Shown here: piece by piece, positions 7,441 through 16,791 of the stretch | Numbering within the stretch: position 1 is the stretch's first letter | Layout of the letters: the number at the start of each line of letters is the position of its first letter | Origin: an uncultured Chryseobacterium sp. | Lineage (GTDB): Bacteria; Bacteroidota; Bacteroidia; Flavobacteriales; Weeksellaceae | Reading direction: 5' to 3' | Assembly (NCBI GenBank): GCA_913776245.1 | Contig: CAJYLO010000005.1 | Location: 100,927 to 164,926 of the forward strand | Length of the DNA stretch: 64,000 bases | Translations under genes and position numbers: made by a program | Notes under the pieces: generated by a model | What the model saw: only the letters and a program-made list of their open reading frames with translations | What the model was told of the DNA's origin: nothing | The model's database searches: none

Positions 7441-7887
7441 TTAAGAAAGTAACTTCTTCACCATTTCGGAAATGCTTTTTCCGTCAGATTTTCCGGCTAA
7501 TGCTTTAGAGGCAACGCCCATTACTTTTCCTAAATCTTTAATAGTTTCTGCTCCGGTTTCAGAAATGATTTTTTTGATTTCTGATTCCAGTTCTTCCGCA
7601 GACAATTGTTTTGGAAGAAATTGCTCGATCACTTTCATCTGCGCTTCTTCCACTTCAGCAAGGTCAGTTCTTCCCTGAGCAGTAAATTGCTCATAGGAAT
7701 CCTTTCTCTGCTTTATCATTCTTTGCAAAATAGCAATTTCTTGTTCTTCCGTCACTTCAGCGCCTCTTGCTTCGGTTTGTAACAACAGAATCTGAGATTT
7801 TACTGCACGAAGAGAATCCAGAGCTACTCTGTCTTTCTCACGCATTGCGGTTTTTATCGCATCGTTTATTGTTTGTTCTAAACTCAT
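7441..7887 (-). CDS. GatB/YqeY domain protein
   Basis: I chose the ATG at 7887 (MSLEQTINDAIKTAMREKDR) because family members begin there; an ATG at 7905 would add six unconserved residues. The 148-aa protein is the stand-alone YqeY domain, an all-helical fold shared with the tRNA-binding tail of GatB. Its exact role is unknown; a link to tRNA-dependent amidation is assumed from the domain. Typical features are the EE..I...M.KQRK segment and the Gly-rich VMGVASKALAGKSDGK end. It follows ftsZ at the end of the dcw run, its usual place in Flavobacteriia. Confidence 0.92.
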   Translation of the reverse strand: MSLEQTINDAIKTAMREKDRVALDSLRAVKSQILLLQTEARGAEVTEEQEIAILQRMIKQRKDSYEQFTAQGRTDLAEVEEAQMKVIEQFLPKQLSAEELESEIKKIISETGAETIKDLGKVMGVASKALAGKSDGKSISEMVKKLLS

Positions 7888-7896
7888 ATTTTTTGA

Positions 7897-7979
7897 TTTT
7901 GGCAATTGGCAATTGGCGGTTAGCTTTTAATATAATGCTCCAATTGGAAGCTAAAAGCGAATTGCCAAAAGCTAATCGC
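7897..7979. repeat. Intergenic inverted repeat between ftsZ and the YqeY-like gene
   Basis: TTTTGGCAATT (7897-7907) is repeated inverted at 7960-7970, and a second pair of arms (about 7916-7928 and 7967-7979, core TTAGCTTTT) matches with one G-T pair. The arms compete for the same bases. It fills the whole spacer. Similar TTGGCAATT repeats are frequent between flavobacterial genes. Confidence 0.5.
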
Positions 7980-7982
7980 AAA

Positions 7983-9884
7983 TTAATCTACATCTTTGTT
8001 AAGGAAACGGTTTTCTCTTAGTTGCATACTTCCGTTATTATCAGACAAATAAGTGTTGATATTCTGGTCAGATGCATTAGAACCGTCGATATTGATGTTC
8101 TTTCTTTTGAACGCCGGAACGGTTTCGAAAACGTTCTCATTATCCAATTGCTGGTATCGGGAATTGAATTCTCTCAACTTGTTTCTTCGTTCCATGGCTT
8201 TTGAGGAATCCGGTGTTTTGTTGAAGAACGTGAATCCACTTTCAGTTTCCTGAACCGGATCCTGTTTTTTCTCTTCTACAATTTCTTCCTTAGTTTCAAC
8301 AGCGAAAGAAAATCTGGTTGGTTCTTCAATTTTTTCTTCGATAATTTCGTTAACTTTCTCTTCTCTAACCGGAGTTTCCTCGATTGTAAAATCCTTAACT
8401 TCAGAAATAACCTGCTTTTCGATTACAGGAAATTCTTCTTCAACAGCAGGTTCGTTGATTGTGAAAGTTACTTCAACCGGTTTTTCTGTTTCTTCATTTT
8501 TTAAAGACGCTTTTGGCTTGTCCTCCACTTCGAAAGAAAAAGACTGCGCTTCCAAATCTACTTCTTCGTATGCTTCCTCTTCGAATGTAAAGAGGTTGTA
8601 TTCCTGCTTTTCGCTGTTATTATAATCGTTTGAGAAATTCTGGATTTCCTCGTTTTCGATGATGTCGATTTTTGCTTTTGGCTCTTCTACAACACTTTCT
8701 GCAACCGAATTGGTTGGGAAGCCGGAAGTTCCGAAATCGTCATCATCTTCTAACCGAAAAAAATTTTTCCCGGACTGTACTTCAGGTTTTGATTCTTCCT
8801 GGAATCTGCTTTTGAACGGCGATTCTCTGTGAGACGAAGGACTTGGCCTGTCTTCCAAAGAATATTTAATCGTTTCAGTAACGCCGGAATGTTTTTTATT
8901 ATCGTTGGAAAAACCGGTTGCTATCACCAAAACGCTCACTGCATCGCCCAATTCCTCGTCTGTTCCAACACCGAAAATAATATCTGCAGTGTTTCCAGCT
9001 TCTTTCTGGATGTGGTCCATAATCACTCCGATTTCGTCCATCGTTACCTCAGTCGCACCGCTTCTGATTAACAATAGAACATTTTTCGCACCGGTGATTT
9101 TGTTATCATTCAATAACGGGGAATCTAATGCTTTTTTAACCGCTTCTTCCGCTTTGTTTTCACCGCTTGCAATTCCAGTTGACATCAACGCAGTTCCAGA
9201 GTTAGCCAAAACAGATTTAGCATCACGGAAGTCAATATTCACATCGAAATAACCCGTAATAACCTCTGCCATTCCTTTTGCAGCGTTGGTCAACACTTCA
9301 TCTGCCTTTGAGAATCCTTGTTTGAAACCAAGATTACCGAATTGTTGTCTCAGTTTATCATTATTGATGACAATCAGAGAATCCACATTATTTCTTAATT
9401 TTTCCAAACCTAATTCAGCCTGGTCCAATCTTCTTTTTCCTTCAAAACTAAAAGGTACGGTTACGATCCCCACAGTCAGAATTCCCATTTCTTTAGCCAC
9501 TTTTGCAATTACAGGTGCAGCTCCGGTTCCGGTTCCGCCGCCCATTCCGGCAGTGATGAAAACCATTTTGGTGTTCTGTCCCATTGATGCTTTGATATCA
9601 TCGATGCTTTCGATGGCTGCTTTTTCGCCAACTTCCGGGTCAGCGCCTGCGCCAAGACCTTCGGTCATTGTTACACCTAACTGAACTTTGTTAGCAACAG
9701 GATTGTTGTCAAGCGTCTGTGCATCGGTATTGCAAATCACGAAATCCACGCCATAAATCCCTTTCTCGTACATATGCTTCAAAGCGTTGTTTCCGCCGCC
9801 TCCGACGCCGATTACTTTAATAATTGAAGAATTGCCCTTTGGTAAATCAAATGAGAATCCCTGTGTATTATTTATATTGTCCAT
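7983..9884 (-). CDS. ftsZ: Cell division protein FtsZ, long-tailed form
   Basis: This tubulin-like GTPase polymerises into the division ring. The GTPase core occupies about residues 20-330, with GGGGNNA at about 28-34 and the signature GGGTGTGAAP at 115-124. At 633 aa it is much longer than the 383-aa E. coli protein. The extra length is an acidic, Glu/Val-rich, probably disordered linker (about 345-580). A VPAFKRK element starting near 589 looks like the conserved C-terminal peptide that binds FtsA, but about 40 more residues follow it. Long linkers are usual in Bacteroidota; the trailing extension is less usual. It is the last division gene of the cluster, 105 bp after ftsA. Confidence 0.97.
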   Translation of the reverse strand: MDNINNTQGFSFDLPKGNSSIIKVIGVGGGGNNALKHMYEKGIYGVDFVICNTDAQTLDNNPVANKVQLGVTMTEGLGAGADPEVGEKAAIESIDDIKASMGQNTKMVFITAGMGGGTGTGAAPVIAKVAKEMGILTVGIVTVPFSFEGKRRLDQAELGLEKLRNNVDSLIVINNDKLRQQFGNLGFKQGFSKADEVLTNAAKGMAEVITGYFDVNIDFRDAKSVLANSGTALMSTGIASGENKAEEAVKKALDSPLLNDNKITGAKNVLLLIRSGATEVTMDEIGVIMDHIQKEAGNTADIIFGVGTDEELGDAVSVLVIATGFSNDNKKHSGVTETIKYSLEDRPSPSSHRESPFKSRFQEESKPEVQSGKNFFRLEDDDDFGTSGFPTNSVAESVVEEPKAKIDIIENEEIQNFSNDYNNSEKQEYNLFTFEEEAYEEVDLEAQSFSFEVEDKPKASLKNEETEKPVEVTFTINEPAVEEEFPVIEKQVISEVKDFTIEETPVREEKVNEIIEEKIEEPTRFSFAVETKEEIVEEKKQDPVQETESGFTFFNKTPDSSKAMERRNKLREFNSRYQQLDNENVFETVPAFKRKNINIDGSNASDQNINTYLSDNNGSMQLRENRFLNKDVD

Positions 9885-9989
9885 AGTAGTTTTATTTTTT
9901 CAATTTGTTAAACCGTTTAATCGCTGATTTGCAAGATTGTCTCATTGCTGGCCTTACGATTTCACGATTGGCGATTTTACGATTATTAA

Positions 9990-11369
9990 TTACTCTTCTA
10001 CTTCTTCAAAGAATTTTTTCACTTTATCTAGAATTGACTGACCGAATGTCGGTTTGTTTCTTTTAGCTTCGCTTTTTGGCTGAGAAATTTCTTCTATCTG
10101 CTGAACCTGTTGAGGTTTCTCAACTTCTGCATTTGGCTGAGCAACAATTTCTGACTTAGCAACAGCTTCTTCGATGATTTCTTCCTCAGAAATATTGGTT
10201 TTCTTATCTCTGATTTTAAGACTTTCCATTAGCAAACCGATGGACGTTGCAAATTCCGGTCCTTTCAGATATTGGTTTTTATCATTGGCCACATATTCGT
10301 TAGCGAAACCAATCCTGCTGTCGAAACCTGTTGTGTAATTCGCTAACTGACGAAGGTTTCTCAGATTGGAACCACCGCCGGTCAAAACGATTCCTGCGAT
10401 CAGTTTTTTCTTCTGTTCGAAAGCGCCGTAGCCTTTCAGTTCGGTGTTGACCATTTCAAGAATTTCTTCAACTCTTGCATTGATGATCTGAGCCAGAACC
10501 TTCAGCGAAATCTCTTTGTCCGGACGACCGTGCAATCCCGGGATTGTCACGTAAGTGCTGTCTTTTTCCAATTCCGGAACAGACGAACCGAATTTCACTT
10601 TCAGTTGTTCTGCGTGTTTCTCGATTATGGAGCAACCTTCCTTAATATCATCGGTGATAATGCCGCCGCCATAAGGAATCACGCAAGTATGACGAATGAT
10701 GTTGTCTTTGAAAATTGCGATATCCGTGGTTCCACCACCGATATCAACAATCGCAACACCAGCTTCCTTTTCTTCTTTTGTAAGAACCGCTTCGGACGAC
10801 GCCAAAGGTTCCAATGTCAAAGCTTCCATCTCCAGACCGGCTTCGCGAACGCATCTTGCAATGTTTCTGATGGAACCCATCTGTCCTACAACCACGTGGA
10901 AATTAGCTTCCAATCTTTTGCCGTGCATCCCGATTGGTTCCTGGATCTCGCCTTCAGAATCTACTTTGTATTCCTGAGGCAAAACGTGGATGATTTCCTC
11001 ACCAGGCAACATGACCAGTTTTTTCACCTGGTCTTTCAGTTTCTCAATATCATCTTCGGTGATGTACTGATCCGGATGCTCTCTCATAATGTAATCCGAA
11101 TGCTGGAGAGACCGGATGTGTTTTCCTGCAATACCTACCGTCACTTTGTGAATAGGAACGCCGGCGCTGGATTGCGCTTCTGCCACTGCAGTTTTGATGG
11201 AATTGATGGTTTGGGAAATGTTGTTCACGATTCCTTTGTGAACGCCAAGACTTTTAGCCTTCCCAACGCCCAGGATCTCGATTTTCCCGTGAGCGTTTCG
11301 CCTGCCGACAATGGCGACAATCTTGGTTGTCCCAATGTCCAGACCTACTGAATACTCTTGATTTTCCAT
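9990..11369 (-). CDS. ftsA: Cell division protein FtsA
   Basis: This actin-like ATPase anchors FtsZ to the membrane. The actin-fold phosphate-1 motif (VGLDIGTTKIVAIVG) begins at residue 8, the phosphate-2 region DIGGGTTDIAIF lies at about 208-219 and the adenosine motif LTGGGSNLRNL at about 334-344. The 459 aa include a Glu-, Gln- and Pro-rich linker of about 60 residues before a C-terminal amphipathic helix (about 438-459) rich in Lys and Phe, expected to be the membrane-targeting sequence. It is 82 bp downstream of ftsQ. Confidence 0.97.
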   Translation of the reverse strand: MENQEYSVGLDIGTTKIVAIVGRRNAHGKIEILGVGKAKSLGVHKGIVNNISQTINSIKTAVAEAQSSAGVPIHKVTVGIAGKHIRSLQHSDYIMREHPDQYITEDDIEKLKDQVKKLVMLPGEEIIHVLPQEYKVDSEGEIQEPIGMHGKRLEANFHVVVGQMGSIRNIARCVREAGLEMEALTLEPLASSEAVLTKEEKEAGVAIVDIGGGTTDIAIFKDNIIRHTCVIPYGGGIITDDIKEGCSIIEKHAEQLKVKFGSSVPELEKDSTYVTIPGLHGRPDKEISLKVLAQIINARVEEILEMVNTELKGYGAFEQKKKLIAGIVLTGGGSNLRNLRQLANYTTGFDSRIGFANEYVANDKNQYLKGPEFATSIGLLMESLKIRDKKTNISEEEIIEEAVAKSEIVAQPNAEVEKPQQVQQIEEISQPKSEAKRNKPTFGQSILDKVKKFFEEVEE

Positions 11370-11451
11370 TATATGCTCGATTTGATTTTTTTTAATTTTT
11401 TATTTTTCAGGATTTTACCTTTCGCTATTAACAGATAATCCCTCCGGGATT

Positions 11452-12480
11452 CTATTCTACAATTACTTTTGCTTTTTTCTTTTTGTCAGAAGTTGGTTTG
11501 GATGTTGTTTCCTTTTTCTTTATTGAAGTTTTTTTCGGTTCCGATTTCTTCTCTACTTTTTTCGGTTTCGAAGATTCTTTTTTAACTTCTGATTTCTTAG
11601 GTTCCGCTTTTTTAATTTCTTTTTTCGGTTCCGGTTTGGGTTCCGCTTTTTTAGTTTCTGTTTTTGCCGGAACCGATGCTAGTAATTGCGTAGGCTTTCC
11701 TTCCGGTTTGGTGATTTCAATTTTTGGCGCATTTTTCAGGAGACTGTCATTCTCTTTGAAATACGGATTCAGCGTAGTTACGATCTGATTATTGTATTTG
11801 ACTGAAATCTTTTTGTATTTCTCAGGATTATGATATACCAGATACTTTTCTACAAATGTTTTAAAACCTTTAACCTTAAAATCAATATTATCCAAATCAC
11901 CAATTTCCACTTTATAATAGCCGTCACTGGTCAGAAGATTATAATTGCCATTTTGTTTTGTAATCCCTATAAAATATTTTTTACTGAAATCATCTTTATC
12001 AATTTTTTCGACCAGCTCACCCAGCTTATGATATTCTGCCGGTTCTACATCACCCGTCACCAGCATACACGGATAAGAAAAGTTTCTCGAAATCGGGAAT
12101 TCTACCCCTTTTTCATCAACATAAAAATCCTTTCCGTTTTTGTTCAATCTGAAGATCGGAATGCGTTGTTTGATATCAACATTCAGGTTTCCGTTCAGAT
12201 TCATATAAACATTGGCACTGTCCACAAACGGAATCTCATTAATCTTCTTTTCCAATTCCGGAATCTTAATATCGCCGATTTTCTTAGTCGGATTGAATTG
12301 CTTTACCAAATCCTTGATATCCTTCTCATCCACAAAATAAATCGGCGTTTTGGTCTGGTTCATATTAATCGATACGTTCTCCATTTTGGCGTTGTTGAAA
12401 CGCTTCAATGAGAAACTGAGCAGAAATCCAAAAAGGACTACTGTTACGAGTATCTTCAATATTCTCCACTTGTTTTTCAT
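11452..12480 (-). CDS. ftsQ: Cell division protein FtsQ with Lys/Pro/Glu-rich tail
   Basis: This bitopic divisome protein has a short cytoplasmic N-terminus, one membrane helix at about 8-25 and a periplasmic beta region to about 250 that would hold the POTRA and beta domains. Position between murC and ftsA supports the call more than sequence, since FtsQ is weakly conserved. From about 255 to 342 the protein is a low-complexity tail of Lys, Pro, Glu and Ser with KKAEPK-like repeats, predicted to be disordered and on the periplasmic side, where a basic tail might touch the cell wall. Confidence 0.9.
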   Translation of the reverse strand: MKNKWRILKILVTVVLFGFLLSFSLKRFNNAKMENVSINMNQTKTPIYFVDEKDIKDLVKQFNPTKKIGDIKIPELEKKINEIPFVDSANVYMNLNGNLNVDIKQRIPIFRLNKNGKDFYVDEKGVEFPISRNFSYPCMLVTGDVEPAEYHKLGELVEKIDKDDFSKKYFIGITKQNGNYNLLTSDGYYKVEIGDLDNIDFKVKGFKTFVEKYLVYHNPEKYKKISVKYNNQIVTTLNPYFKENDSLLKNAPKIEITKPEGKPTQLLASVPAKTETKKAEPKPEPKKEIKKAEPKKSEVKKESSKPKKVEKKSEPKKTSIKKKETTSKPTSDKKKKAKVIVE

Positions 12481-12537
12481 ATTATTTTGTTGGATGATGG
12501 AAGTTGAAAGCTGGATGCTTCAAACTTTTCATCAAAC

Positions 12538-13920
12538 TTAATTTTCATTATTAATTTTTAATTCTAATGTTGGAAGCCATTCCATAATCGGGTCGTAAAG
12601 TGTATCAATATTTCCCGCTCCGACTGTCAATAAAATATCAAAATCTCTTTCTTTTATTTTGTCGAAAGCCTCCTGTAATGTGCAGACTTCCTTATTTTCT
12701 GTTTCGATTTTTTCAGCTAACCAAGCGGATGTAACGCCTTCAAAATTTTCCTGAAGTTCTCTCGCAGGATAAATATCAAGCAGCAACAAATCATCTCCAT
12801 TTTCCAGACTTCTCGCAAAATCTTCTGCGAAATCTCTCGTTCTGCTGAACAAATGCGGTTGGAAAACCACCAGCAATTTCTTAGTTGGATAAAAAGTTTT
12901 TATCGAACCAATGACAGCGTTCAGTTCTGTGGGATGATGGGCATAATCATCAATATAAATCTTTCCGTTATCGAAAATATGTTTCGTATATCTTCTTTTG
13001 ATACCTTTGAAGCTTGCGATTGCCTTTTTCAAAGTTTCGAAATCCACACCCAAATTGCTCAGAATCGCCAAAGCAACCGTCGCATTTTCAACATTGTGAA
13101 TTCCCGGAATTTCCCAGACAAAATCGTCAACTTCCTGTGTTGGCGTATGAAAATCGAAATAGATTTTATCGTGGTCCATTCTCAGATTATCAGAATAATA
13201 ATCTGCTTCCTCATTGACTGCGTAAGTCTTGTGTGCTCTTCCGATTGCAATTCCTTTTCTGACGAACAACTGATTATCATTCGGAACTAAAGCTGCAAAT
13301 TGTCTGAAACCATCTTCAATCTGAACTCTGTCACCATAAATATCCAAATGATCCGCATCAATCGATGTTACAACCGCCCAATCCGGAGAAAGGTTCAGGA
13401 AACTTCTGTCATATTCATCAGCTTCAACCACAGAGAATTGATTCCCGTTATAATCAAAATTCGATTTGAAATTTTCCGAAATTCCGCCTAAAAATGCGGA
13501 CGAAGGAAGATTAGCTTCTTTGCAAAGATGCGCAATCAAAGTAGAAGTTGTCGTTTTCCCGTGCGTTCCAGCAACGGCAATGCAATCTGTATTTTCGGTA
13601 ATCAATCCCAAAACTTTTGCACGTTTCAGGATGACGAAACCTTCGCTGGTAAGGTAATCCAGAATTGATAATTTCTTGATGGCTGGCGTGTAAATCACCA
13701 AGGTTGACTCTTTATCGAGCGCTACAATTTTCTCATCAATCACATCATCAAATGTAATATCAATACCTTCAAAACCGATTTGAGCCGTCAGTTTTGTTGG
13801 TGTTTTGTCATAGCCCAAAACATTTTTGCCGTTAGCGTGAAAATATCTCGCCAGCGCGCTCATCCCGATCCCACCGATTCCGATGAAATAGAAGTTTTGA
13901 TATTGATTTAAGATGCTCAT
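12538..13920 (-). CDS. murC: UDP-N-acetylmuramate--L-alanine ligase
   Basis: The ligase adds the first residue, L-Ala, to UDP-MurNAc in the cytoplasm. At 460 aa it has the normal length. The N-terminal UDP-binding GIGGIGMSALA loop is at about 14-24, the ATP loop GTHGKTTT at 118-125, and the EADEYDRSFL segment, typical of MurC, lies near 165. It follows the small lipoprotein gene by 7 bp and precedes ftsQ by 57 bp. Confidence 0.97.
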   Translation of the reverse strand: MSILNQYQNFYFIGIGGIGMSALARYFHANGKNVLGYDKTPTKLTAQIGFEGIDITFDDVIDEKIVALDKESTLVIYTPAIKKLSILDYLTSEGFVILKRAKVLGLITENTDCIAVAGTHGKTTTSTLIAHLCKEANLPSSAFLGGISENFKSNFDYNGNQFSVVEADEYDRSFLNLSPDWAVVTSIDADHLDIYGDRVQIEDGFRQFAALVPNDNQLFVRKGIAIGRAHKTYAVNEEADYYSDNLRMDHDKIYFDFHTPTQEVDDFVWEIPGIHNVENATVALAILSNLGVDFETLKKAIASFKGIKRRYTKHIFDNGKIYIDDYAHHPTELNAVIGSIKTFYPTKKLLVVFQPHLFSRTRDFAEDFARSLENGDDLLLLDIYPARELQENFEGVTSAWLAEKIETENKEVCTLQEAFDKIKERDFDILLTVGAGNIDTLYDPIMEWLPTLELKINNEN

Positions 13921-13927
13921 TTAATTC

Positions 13928-14389
13928 TTATCTTTTTGACTTTACCGCTCTGTATCTTGGAATGCTAATCCTTTCCAACATATTGTTATCTCTGTAAATA
14001 TTAACTCTCACAGCTTGTACACTGTCGCTTTTGGAAGCCCTGGCTTTGAAAATAAAATAATCCAGAAAATCCTTTGGGGAATAGTTGGATTTAGCCTCGC
14101 TCAGTTCCCCGATTGTGATAGTTCCATACCGACTGTTATAGTATTCGCAGCTTTTTTTAAAACTTTCCGGATCCAATTTTTTCTTAAGATTGACATCCAT
14201 TTTATAACCTTGAAACTCCGAATAATCCTGCTTTTCACATTTGGCAAAATATTCTGTCGCAAAGTTTTTGACCAATTTGATTCTTTCCGCACTTTTAGCT
14301 TTACCTTTCAAGTCAGGTCGATATTTTGATGCGCAGGAAACTGTCATCAAAATTGAAAAAACCATAGTTAAAATATAAAAATGCTTCAT
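13928..14389 (-). CDS. Small predicted lipoprotein inserted between murG and murC
   Basis: The 153-aa protein has an SP-II signal (MKHFYILTMVFSILMTVSC) with the lipobox Cys at 19, so it should be a periplasm-facing or surface lipoprotein. The mature part is basic and mixed alpha/beta, with no motif that I recognise. Its ATG overlaps the murG stop as TAATG and murC starts 7 bp after it, so it is translated as part of the cell-wall operon. A role in envelope assembly is inferred only from this coupling. Confidence 0.85.
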   Translation of the reverse strand: MKHFYILTMVFSILMTVSCASKYRPDLKGKAKSAERIKLVKNFATEYFAKCEKQDYSEFQGYKMDVNLKKKLDPESFKKSCEYYNSRYGTITIGELSEAKSNYSPKDFLDYFIFKARASKSDSVQAVRVNIYRDNNMLERISIPRYRAVKSKR

Positions 14390-15486
14390 TATTTAATCAC
14401 TTTAAAAATCTCATCTACAATCTCTTGCGCTGCCTTTGGCTTTGCAAAGAATTCCAGATTGGATGACATTTCTTTTCTCAGATTTTCTTTCTCGCAGATT
14501 TCTGAAAGTGTGTTCCAGAATTTATTTTTCATTTCAGAATCTTTTACCATTCTTGCCGCGTTTTTTTCCACCAACGTCAAAGCATTTTTGGTTTGATGGT
14601 CTTCTGCTGCAAATGGAAATGGTACCAGTAAAACCGGTTTTTTCGCCATCGCCAATTCTGAAATTGCAATTGCGCCGGCTCTGGAAACAATTACATCTGC
14701 CGCGGAATAAGCCAAAGCCATATCGGAAATGAATTCTTTAATCTGGATGGAAGCTGGAGGTTGGATGCTGGAAGTTATTTCAGCAAAATCCGTCTTTCCT
14801 GTTTGCCAGATTAACTGATAATTCTTGTCTTTCAGTCTATCAAAATTCTCTTTCCAGCCGTTGTTTAAAGTTCTGGAACCGAGTGAACCGCCGACAGACA
14901 AAATCGTTAATTTATTTTTATCTAAGCCTAATTTTTCTTTCGCTACATCCTTATCAATCAAATCGGTTATAATATTCTGACGAATTGGATTTCCTAAGAA
15001 ATAAGTCTTCGTTCCGTGGAAAAATTGCTCCATATCCGGATAGGCTGTGAAAACTGCTTTTGCTTTTTTCGCATTGAAAACATTAGTCTTTCCTGGTAAA
15101 GAATTCTGTTCCTGAATAAAGGTCGCAATTCCCATTTTTGCTGCAATATACAAAGCCGGACCGCTGGCAAAACCACCTGTTCCAACTGCAAAATCCGGTT
15201 TGAAATCTTGGATGATTTTTTTGGCTTTCATCAAACTGGAAATGATTTTAAACGGCAATGCGACATTCTTCAAAAGATTACCTCTGTCGAATCCGGTGAT
15301 ATTCAATCCCTCGATTTTGAATCCTGCCTGAGGCACCTTTTCCATTTCCATTTTGCCATTGGCGCCAATGAACAAAAACTCTGCATCGGGAAATCTCTTC
15401 TGGATTTCCTGAGCAATCGCAACCGCCGGAAAGATGTGTCCACCTGTTCCGCCGCCGCTCATTAATATTTTCAGTTTTTTGTTCAT
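14389..15486 (-). CDS. murG: UDP-GlcNAc:undecaprenyl-PP-MurNAc-pentapeptide GlcNAc transferase
   Basis: This GT28 enzyme turns lipid I into lipid II at the inner face of the membrane. Length is 365 aa. The N-terminal GGGTGGHIFPA loop is at about 11-21, the EQNSLPGKTN acceptor motif near 124-133 and the donor-site SRAGAIAISELA segment near 263-274, followed by PFPFAAEDHQ. The usual His of HEQN is replaced by Gln here (IQEQN). Its stop codon overlaps the start of the downstream lipoprotein gene. Confidence 0.97.
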   Translation of the reverse strand: MNKKLKILMSGGGTGGHIFPAVAIAQEIQKRFPDAEFLFIGANGKMEMEKVPQAGFKIEGLNITGFDRGNLLKNVALPFKIISSLMKAKKIIQDFKPDFAVGTGGFASGPALYIAAKMGIATFIQEQNSLPGKTNVFNAKKAKAVFTAYPDMEQFFHGTKTYFLGNPIRQNIITDLIDKDVAKEKLGLDKNKLTILSVGGSLGSRTLNNGWKENFDRLKDKNYQLIWQTGKTDFAEITSSIQPPASIQIKEFISDMALAYSAADVIVSRAGAIAISELAMAKKPVLLVPFPFAAEDHQTKNALTLVEKNAARMVKDSEMKNKFWNTLSEICEKENLRKEMSSNLEFFAKPKAAQEIVDEIFKVIK

Positions 15487-15494
15487 ATCTTTTT

Positions 15495-15531
15495 ATAATT
15501 GATAAGAGATAAATGATGATTTATCAATTAT
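15495..15531. repeat. AT-rich palindromic spacer repeat (ATAATTGATAA family)
   Basis: ATAATTGATAA at 15495-15505 is perfectly inverted as TTATCAATTAT at 15521-15531, with a 15-base loop containing ATAAATGATGAT. Related words occur in the ftsL-rsmH and rsmH-mraZ spacers and before asd. Confidence 0.6.
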
Positions 15532-15544
15532 CATTCATCATTAT

Positions 15545-16780
15545 TTAAGCGATATCATTTATTTCTTCAATACTCTGTTTTTTGCCCAAACCTTCTTCAT
15601 CAAAAACCTGAATTCTGGAACTTACATTCAAGATAATTCCCAACTGAATATAGGTTACCAACATCGATGTTCCTCCGTAACTTATCAATGGCAAAGGCTG
15701 ACCTGTTACGGGAATGAGATTGACCGCAACGGCGATGTTTACCGATAATTGGACAAAAATCATCAGTCCAATTGCTAACACCAGCAACGATCCAAAAAAC
15801 GCGGGCATCTTACTGGCGATCATCACAATCCTGATAATCATTATCATATAAAGGCTAATCAAAACGAAAGCACCGATCCAGCCATATTCTTCCACAATTA
15901 TGGCGAAAATAAAATCTGAAACCGATTGTGGCAAAGTCTGTTTCAAAGCACTTTTCCCGGGTCCGATGCCGTTGAATCCACCGTGAACAATTGCGGCTTT
16001 CGCCTGCATCACCTGATAATTTTTGGCTTTGATACTCTCGTCCTCAACATCCGCTGTTTTTTTGGAACTTGTAAACGTTTCGATACGGCTCATCCAGGTA
16101 TGAACACGATTTCCTCCGATTAAATTCGTATTCAGTGCAATAACTAAAAACATTATAACGAAAACAACAGCCACCGAGATAAATCCTGCAACGTATTGCC
16201 AAGCTAATTGGCCGATAATCAATATAATAATCGAAACCATCATAATCATCAACGCTGTAGAACCGTTATCTTTTGCAACCAATCCGAATACAATCAGAAT
16301 TGGTCCGAATATGTAAATGATATTTTCAAGCGGAACTCTTTCTCTTTTTATTTTCTTGGTGAGATATCTGCACAGATAGATGATTAGCATCAAATATGCG
16401 AATGACGACGGCTGAAATGAGATCGGAGTTCCCGGGATTTTCAACCAGCGCGAAGCACTTGCACCTTCGATCTTTTGTCCTGTGAACATCGTGATCAACA
16501 ACAATCCAATGGTAAACAAAAGCAAGATGGAGCTCAGTTTTCCAATGTATTCGTACTTGACCGTTCCCACAAAACGCATAATTCCCAAACCAATGAAAAC
16601 GAAAACGATATGCTTGAAAACGTGACCAGTTGTAGTCCCATTGTTTACAATATATTCCAGATTCGAACTTGCGGAATAAACCGGAAACACGGAAAGGAAG
16701 GATATCAAAATGATAACCGACCAAAGAACTTTGTCGCCTTTCAGCAGCTCGAATTTGTTTTCTGTAGTTTCTTCGTTCAT
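15545..16780 (-). CDS. ftsW: Septal peptidoglycan polymerase FtsW (SEDS family)
   Basis: This is a 411-aa membrane protein with about ten hydrophobic helices. SEDS features are visible: the ASRWLKIPG segment near 108-116 that precedes SFQPSSFA, a GPGKSALKQTLPQSVSDFIFA-type loop in two parts near 270-290, and PLISYGGTSM near 362-371. It polymerises lipid II with FtsI. In the transcript it should follow murD, but the RAYT unit lies between them. murG follows after 58 bp. Confidence 0.95.
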   Translation of the reverse strand: MNEETTENKFELLKGDKVLWSVIILISFLSVFPVYSASSNLEYIVNNGTTTGHVFKHIVFVFIGLGIMRFVGTVKYEYIGKLSSILLLFTIGLLLITMFTGQKIEGASASRWLKIPGTPISFQPSSFAYLMLIIYLCRYLTKKIKRERVPLENIIYIFGPILIVFGLVAKDNGSTALMIMMVSIIILIIGQLAWQYVAGFISVAVVFVIMFLVIALNTNLIGGNRVHTWMSRIETFTSSKKTADVEDESIKAKNYQVMQAKAAIVHGGFNGIGPGKSALKQTLPQSVSDFIFAIIVEEYGWIGAFVLISLYMIMIIRIVMIASKMPAFFGSLLVLAIGLMIFVQLSVNIAVAVNLIPVTGQPLPLISYGGTSMLVTYIQLGIILNVSSRIQVFDEEGLGKKQSIEEINDIA

Positions 16781-16791
16781 TATTTTATGTT

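Noticed and set aside
10530..11351. 273-codon plus-strand open frame opposite ftsA
   Set aside because: It is a shadow of the ftsA coding strand: ftsA is complete with all actin-fold motifs, and the antisense protein has low-complexity His/Phe-rich composition.
11830..12411. 193-codon plus-strand frame opposite ftsQ
   Set aside because: Composition is extreme (Ile, Phe, Asn) and mirrors the Lys/Asn-rich ftsQ codons; no start signal or domain is seen.
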